Shown here piece by piece: positions 61,242 to 64,000 of a DNA stretch of 64,000 nt. A program made the position numbers and the translations under genes. Source of the DNA: Hymenobacter daecheongensis DSM 21074 (lineage in GTDB: Bacteria > Bacteroidota > Bacteroidia > Cytophagales > Hymenobacteraceae); contig NZ_FQYN01000003.1 of NCBI RefSeq assembly GCF_900141805.1, positions 520,438-584,437 of the forward strand, read 5' to 3'. Below the pieces are notes generated by a model. That model was not told the DNA's origin and searched no databases. It was given only the letters and a program-made list of their open reading frames with translations. Positions within the stretch are counted from its first letter, which is position 1; every line of letters begins with the position of its first letter.

Positions 61242-61337
61242 CAGCGAGCGGTCATCCTTGATCTGGCGTCCGCTGGTCGAAGTATAAAACCGTTTGCGGC
61301 TTAAACACGCGCTCCTTCGGCCAATGTGGCGCCGACG

Positions 61338-61790
61338 CTACGCAACACCCGACCGTTTTCGGAACAGCGGATGAATCACGTGCGTTACGACGCCCCAGAG
61401 GCGCAGGTCGCAGGCAGCATGCAGCTCCAGCGGGGCGTAGTGCTCACCGACGGCTTCCAGCCAGCGGCGGCCCGGCTCCTGGCGCAGCCGATGCACAGAG
61501 TGCGCCCCATTCAGCACGGCCACCACTATATGGCCATCGGAAGGAGTGAGGGCACGGTTCACCACAATAAAATCGTCGGGGTGGATGCCTACTCCCGGCG
61601 TAGTATCGCCAACGACGCGGGCCAGGCAGGTGGAGGCCGGCTGCCCAAACAGATACTGGTGCAGGTCCAGTATCTCATCGGCCGGACCAACTCCCGGCAA
61701 AGGAAAGCCAGCGGGCACCGGACAGGTAAAAACCGGCAGGCGCGTGAGCTGGGCGGCTTTTATGGGCGAGAAAAAGACAAGTTCGGCCAT
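61338..61790 (-). CDS. UmuD-like S24 protein with all three autocleavage positions replaced
   Basis: Aligned with E. coli UmuD (recalled, not searched): GFPLPGVGP, DEILDLHQYL, HPDDFIVVNRALTPSDGHIVV and WGVVTHVIHPL match well. However the catalytic Ser (GDSM) is Thr63 in GDTT, the catalytic Lys is His100 in SVHRL, and the cleavage Cys-Gly is Ala27-Gly28. It should therefore not self-process. No umuC or imuB follows. 150 aa from the ATG at 61790; an ATG at 61844 would add 18 residues. May bind another polymerase or be a relic. Confidence 0.82.
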   Translation of the reverse strand: MAELVFFSPIKAAQLTRLPVFTCPVPAGFPLPGVGPADEILDLHQYLFGQPASTCLARVVGDTTPGVGIHPDDFIVVNRALTPSDGHIVVAVLNGAHSVHRLRQEPGRRWLEAVGEHYAPLELHAACDLRLWGVVTHVIHPLFRKRSGVA

Positions 61791-62010
61791 CGGTAGCGGG
61801 GTGCTGAGAGAAACACCACCGCTAGATACTAAATAAATTAGCATGACGCTTTACGCATCAGTATAAATATTTCTGTGCGATAAGATTAACAGGCTCACAT
61901 TTAGACTTTCATCTTCTTATAATCCCATACAAAATCTTGTTATCGAGACAAATTCTTTCTTTTTTTCTACCTAATATTTTTAGTCTCCGGTAATATCCGT
62001 ATTTTTGGAT
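61791..62010. other. AT-rich intergenic stretch between divergent genes
   Basis: Notably AT-rich for this GC-rich genome, with long T-runs around 61945-61980. It must hold promoters for the UmuD-like gene and the gene at 62011, but no clean TTTG-N19-TAnnTTTG is seen on the minus strand. Confidence 0.4.
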
Positions 62011-62268
62011 ATGCGCAGAACGAAAACGACCCGGATTCCTTTTCCCCTCCCCGTGCAGCAGTACGCCCGCTGCATTGATGCCACCCGCCGCCCCGCCGAC
62101 CACATCGGCGACTGGCCCACTCAGGGCCAGGTTTACCCCATCGAATATCGTTGCAATGCCCGCACCGGCAAGCTCCAAGTGCACGTTCTGGGCTTCCACG
62201 CCGAGCGGCCCTACGGTGCCTTCGATCAGCGCCGCTTCGAGACGGTGGCCGATGTGTGGCTGAACTAG
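62011..62268 (+). CDS. hypothetical protein, 85 aa
   Basis: Starts MRRTKTTRIPFPLPVQQYA and includes IEYRCNARTGKLQVHVLGF and ERPYGAFDQRRFETVADVWL. No signal or membrane segment. Mixed strand/helix, family not recognised. The composition fits coding DNA and a terminator lies 32 bases after the stop. Upstream is the AT-rich gap. Function unknown. Confidence 0.65.
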   Translation: MRRTKTTRIPFPLPVQQYARCIDATRRPADHIGDWPTQGQVYPIEYRCNARTGKLQVHVLGFHAERPYGAFDQRRFETVADVWLN

Positions 62269-62299
62269 CGGCTGACGGCTGCTTTCGCTCACTTCTTAT

Positions 62300-62345
62300 T
62301 CCCGGCTGTTTGCCGCCCGCGTGGCGCAGGCAGCCGGGATTTTTA
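62300..62345 (+). terminator. terminator after the 85-aa gene
   Basis: Stem TCCCGGCTG/CAGCCGGGA with a 22-base loop that can pair further internally, then TTTTTAT. Confidence 0.7.
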
Positions 62346-62418
62346 TGTGGCCCCACCGCCTCCGCAGCCGACCTTTCCAACGGCGCTGCTGCCCTTCCGG
62401 GCCAAAGCCGGCCCACGC

Positions 62419-63111
62419 TTACCGCCCGTAGTGGTACAAAATTCCGGAGTCGGCGGGGGTCCAGAGGCTGGCTTTCTGGCCGCTGATCTTCAGCGCGTCG
62501 TTGGCCCAGGTGTTGCAGGTATAAAACAGGTTGTAGGTGCGGCGGGCTTCGTAAAACGTGTCGTAGCGGCCGTAGCTGCGGGCCGCGGCAATATGCTGCA
62601 CCCGACCGGCGGCATCGTGGTCGAAGCTGGCTTGGATGAAGCGGATGAGGCGGGCGTATTGGGCCGGCGTGAGGTAGATGCGGGCGCAGTTGGGGCCTTC
62701 GGTGGGCTGCTGGTGATAGGTGGTGTGCATGGCCGAGGTGCCCAGCCAGAACATGGCTTTGAAGGCAGTACTGGCCTTAAGCTCGGCCCAGGTGGGCGTG
62801 TCGAGGTAGAATCCCTTGTCGCCCCAGCCGAAGCCGATGTAGCGCATGGAGGCATCGGCGGCGGGCGTGTCGGCGTAGGGCAGCAGCTGGCTCCAATCGA
62901 TCTGCGGGGTGCGCACGGGCACCACAATGTCGACGTGCACGCCGTTGGACAGGATGTAGGCCTCAATGGCCCCGGGGCTGGGCTGGCTCCGGCTCCCCAC
63001 CGGAATGCGCGACAACCCGAAAGCCGCCGCCAGATACAAGGCCGTGGCCCCCACCACCCCACCTACCGCGTAGGCGGCGCCTTTACCAATTTTTTTCAGC
63101 GTGACAGACAT
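62419..63111 (-). CDS. TIGR02117 / DUF2459 family membrane-anchored protein
   Basis: 230 aa with one N-terminal membrane segment (about 13-32). The family segment has ILSNGVHVDIVVPV near 52-66, IGFGWGDKGFYLDTPTWAEL near 90-110, and FYTCNTWANDALKISGQKAS near the end, where the Cys/Asn part resembles a papain-like active-site helix. Such genes are found near urease genes in other bacteria, but no urease is here. Function unknown. Confidence 0.85.
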   Translation of the reverse strand: MSVTLKKIGKGAAYAVGGVVGATALYLAAAFGLSRIPVGSRSQPSPGAIEAYILSNGVHVDIVVPVRTPQIDWSQLLPYADTPAADASMRYIGFGWGDKGFYLDTPTWAELKASTAFKAMFWLGTSAMHTTYHQQPTEGPNCARIYLTPAQYARLIRFIQASFDHDAAGRVQHIAAARSYGRYDTFYEARRTYNLFYTCNTWANDALKISGQKASLWTPADSGILYHYGR

Positions 63112-63182
63112 ACCGGGCTTGAAGGAATATAGTGGAGGTTTGGCCCCTCATACGCAGCCGTGCGGAAAAAGCCGCCTGGATC

Positions 63183-63190
63183 TATCTTTG
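63183..63190 (+). promoter_or_regulatory. -7 box TATCTTTG for the gene at 63208
   Basis: Exact TAnnTTTG, 17 bases before the ATG. No -33 TTTG at the expected spacing. Confidence 0.5.
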
Positions 63191-63207
63191 CGGCTTTCCC
63201 TCCGCTC

Positions 63208-63615
63208 ATGCCTCACTCCGACGACCAGACCTACGCCATTCCGGCCCCGTACCGCCGCATGGAAAACCTGCACATCCTGTTCTGGCTGCTCAAAGACATT
63301 GGCTGGTGCATGGTCTGGAAGCCGCTGGGTATCAGCATGATTTTCCCGACGCTGGCCATTGCTCTCGTCATCACCTGGCGCACCCGCGGCGTAATGTCGG
63401 AGCTGGCCCACAACCTGGCCATCGTCTTCTGGATTTCGGCCAACTCCTACTGGATGCTCAGCGAGTTTCTGGGCTTCGATACGGTGCGCGTGTGGGGCAG
63501 CTTCACGGGCAAGCACCTGGCGCTCATCCCCTTCCTCACCGGTCTGCTGATTCTACTCTACTACTACTTGGTGCAGAAGCCGCGCGAAACTGAGCCGAAG
63601 AAGGTAGCGGCGTAG
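63208..63615 (+). CDS. small four-helix membrane protein, 135 aa
   Basis: From the ATG at 63208 (MPHSDDQTYAIPAPYRRMEN); an earlier TTG or ATG reading lies upstream of the promoter-like box. About four hydrophobic segments between residues 30 and 125, with a Lys-rich cytoplasmic tail. The first segment has HILFWLLKDIGWCMVWKPLG. I do not recognise a named family; the arrangement resembles small uncharacterised integral membrane proteins. Function unknown. Confidence 0.7.
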   Translation: MPHSDDQTYAIPAPYRRMENLHILFWLLKDIGWCMVWKPLGISMIFPTLAIALVITWRTRGVMSELAHNLAIVFWISANSYWMLSEFLGFDTVRVWGSFTGKHLALIPFLTGLLILLYYYLVQKPRETEPKKVAA

Positions 63616-64000
63616 TCTGGCTTCCAACTGGAATGTGTAAGAGGTCAAAAGCCGCCATACATACAATCGTGTCTCCGTTGGCTAGAGTGTGAGGACAATT
63701 ATTACCGGAGCCAGTCGATGGCAGCGGCAACATGCCAAAAGGCGAGAAAGGAAACGACGGTTTTGTCATAGCGGGTGGCCAGCCGCCGGTACTGCTTCAT
63801 TCGACCAAAAAAGCGCTCAATTTTATTTCGGTCGCGGTAATATTCTTCGTCCAGCGAAACTGGTTCTGAGCGGTTGGGCCGATTCGGAATGACGACAGCA
63901 ATGCCCTTTTCGGCGCAGTAGGCCCGGTTGGCGTCGCTGTCGTAGCTCGTATCGGCGATGACCATGCCCGTGTCCAAGCCCGCGAGCAAGACCAACGCTT
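63616..64000 (-). mobile_element. IS5-like insertion sequence, right part outside window
   Basis: The end of an insertion sequence whose transposase reads leftward. The precise inverted repeat cannot be fixed from one end; a candidate boundary is near 63680-63700 (around GAGTGTGAGGACAATTATT). Confidence 0.6.
63702..64000 (-). CDS. IS5 family transposase (partial, N-terminus beyond right edge)
   Basis: Only the C-terminal part (about 99 residues) is in the window; the gene reads on past 64000. It has the DDE-type segments DTSYDSDANR and NRSEPVSLDEEYYRDRN, then KIERFFGRMKQYRRLATRYD, where the Glu is the last acidic residue of the triad, and ends AFWHVAAAIDWLR. The frame continues without an initiator inside the window. 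IS5/IS427-type transposition by cut and paste is the family rule. Confidence 0.88.
   Translation of the reverse strand, partial: ALVLLAGLDTGMVIADTSYDSDANRAYCAEKGIAVVIPNRPNRSEPVSLDEEYYRDRNKIERFFGRMKQYRRLATRYDKTVVSFLAFWHVAAAIDWLR

Noticed and set aside
61250..61337. Possible umuC remnant after the UmuD-like gene
   Set aside because: Only about 29 open codons without any polymerase motif; too short to call.
62005..62010. TATTTTTG box at 62000-62007 as promoter of the gene at 62011
   Set aside because: The box ends 3 bases before the ATG, so the start of transcription would fall inside the gene.

Overview
The window reads as chromosomal DNA of a high-GC member of the Bacteroidota, most like Hymenobacter or a close relative. 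Three secreted proteins end in a type IX secretion (Por) sorting domain. A TonB-dependent receptor, LytS/LytTR signalling and many lipoproteins fit the same group, as do promoter-like boxes of the Bacteroidota form TTTG-N19/20-TAnnTTTG and a general lack of Shine-Dalgarno sequences. No rRNA, CRISPR array, prophage or plasmid backbone is visible. An IS5-like transposase is cut by the right edge and an ABC-F ATPase by the left edge.

Layout. 1-6.5 kb: ABC-F protein, lipoprotein, secreted amidase, DUF2256 protein, a two-gene module (119-120 aa orphan protein + PAS protein) and an acyl-CoA desaturase. 6.7-15.6 kb: a phenylacetate catabolic cluster, paaA-B-C-D, paaH-paaI-paaJ, paaZ and one crotonase. 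It starts behind a perfect operator-like palindrome and is broken up by large inverted repeats; paaE and paaK are absent. 15.6-25.8 kb: tRNA(CAU), HAD phosphatase, M50 protease, pgk, a tandem double D-Ala-D-Ala ligase with a PASTA protein, a T9SS cargo protein and a rhodanese. 26-29.4 kb: ohrR-ohr and small redox/stress genes. 29.6-31.6 kb: a second copy of the orphan + PAS module. 31.8-44 kb: recQ, a recombination-like orphan, a LolD-type ATPase, a GH113-like protein, sucC, a transglutaminase, a second Ohr, tRNA-Arg(CCG), a Zn/Cd P-type ATPase and a fasciclin protein. 44-64 kb: a secreted endonuclease I, small disordered proteins, a TonB receptor, a sorbosone dehydrogenase-like protein, a TonB C-terminal protein, a LytS/LytTR pair, a subtilisin-like T9SS protease, a UmuD-like protein lacking its catalytic residues, and orphan membrane proteins.

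How the genes work together. PaaABCD (epoxidation) feeds the crotonase, PaaZ (ring opening), PaaH and PaaJ (beta-oxidation), with PaaI removing dead-end CoA esters; succinyl-CoA made this way enters the TCA cycle, where SucC acts. OhrR-Ohr, the second Ohr, DJ-1-like and quinone-reductase-like genes suggest peroxide and electrophile defence.

The most unusual signals are: (1) a duplicated two-gene module of an unrecognised ~120-aa protein plus a PAS protein with no output domain; (2) a dense set of intergenic inverted repeats in several families, some sharing loop motifs and some present in two copies; (3) a UmuD-like protein in which the catalytic Ser, the catalytic Lys and the cleavage-site Cys are all replaced; (4) a fused double Ddl next to a PASTA protein.
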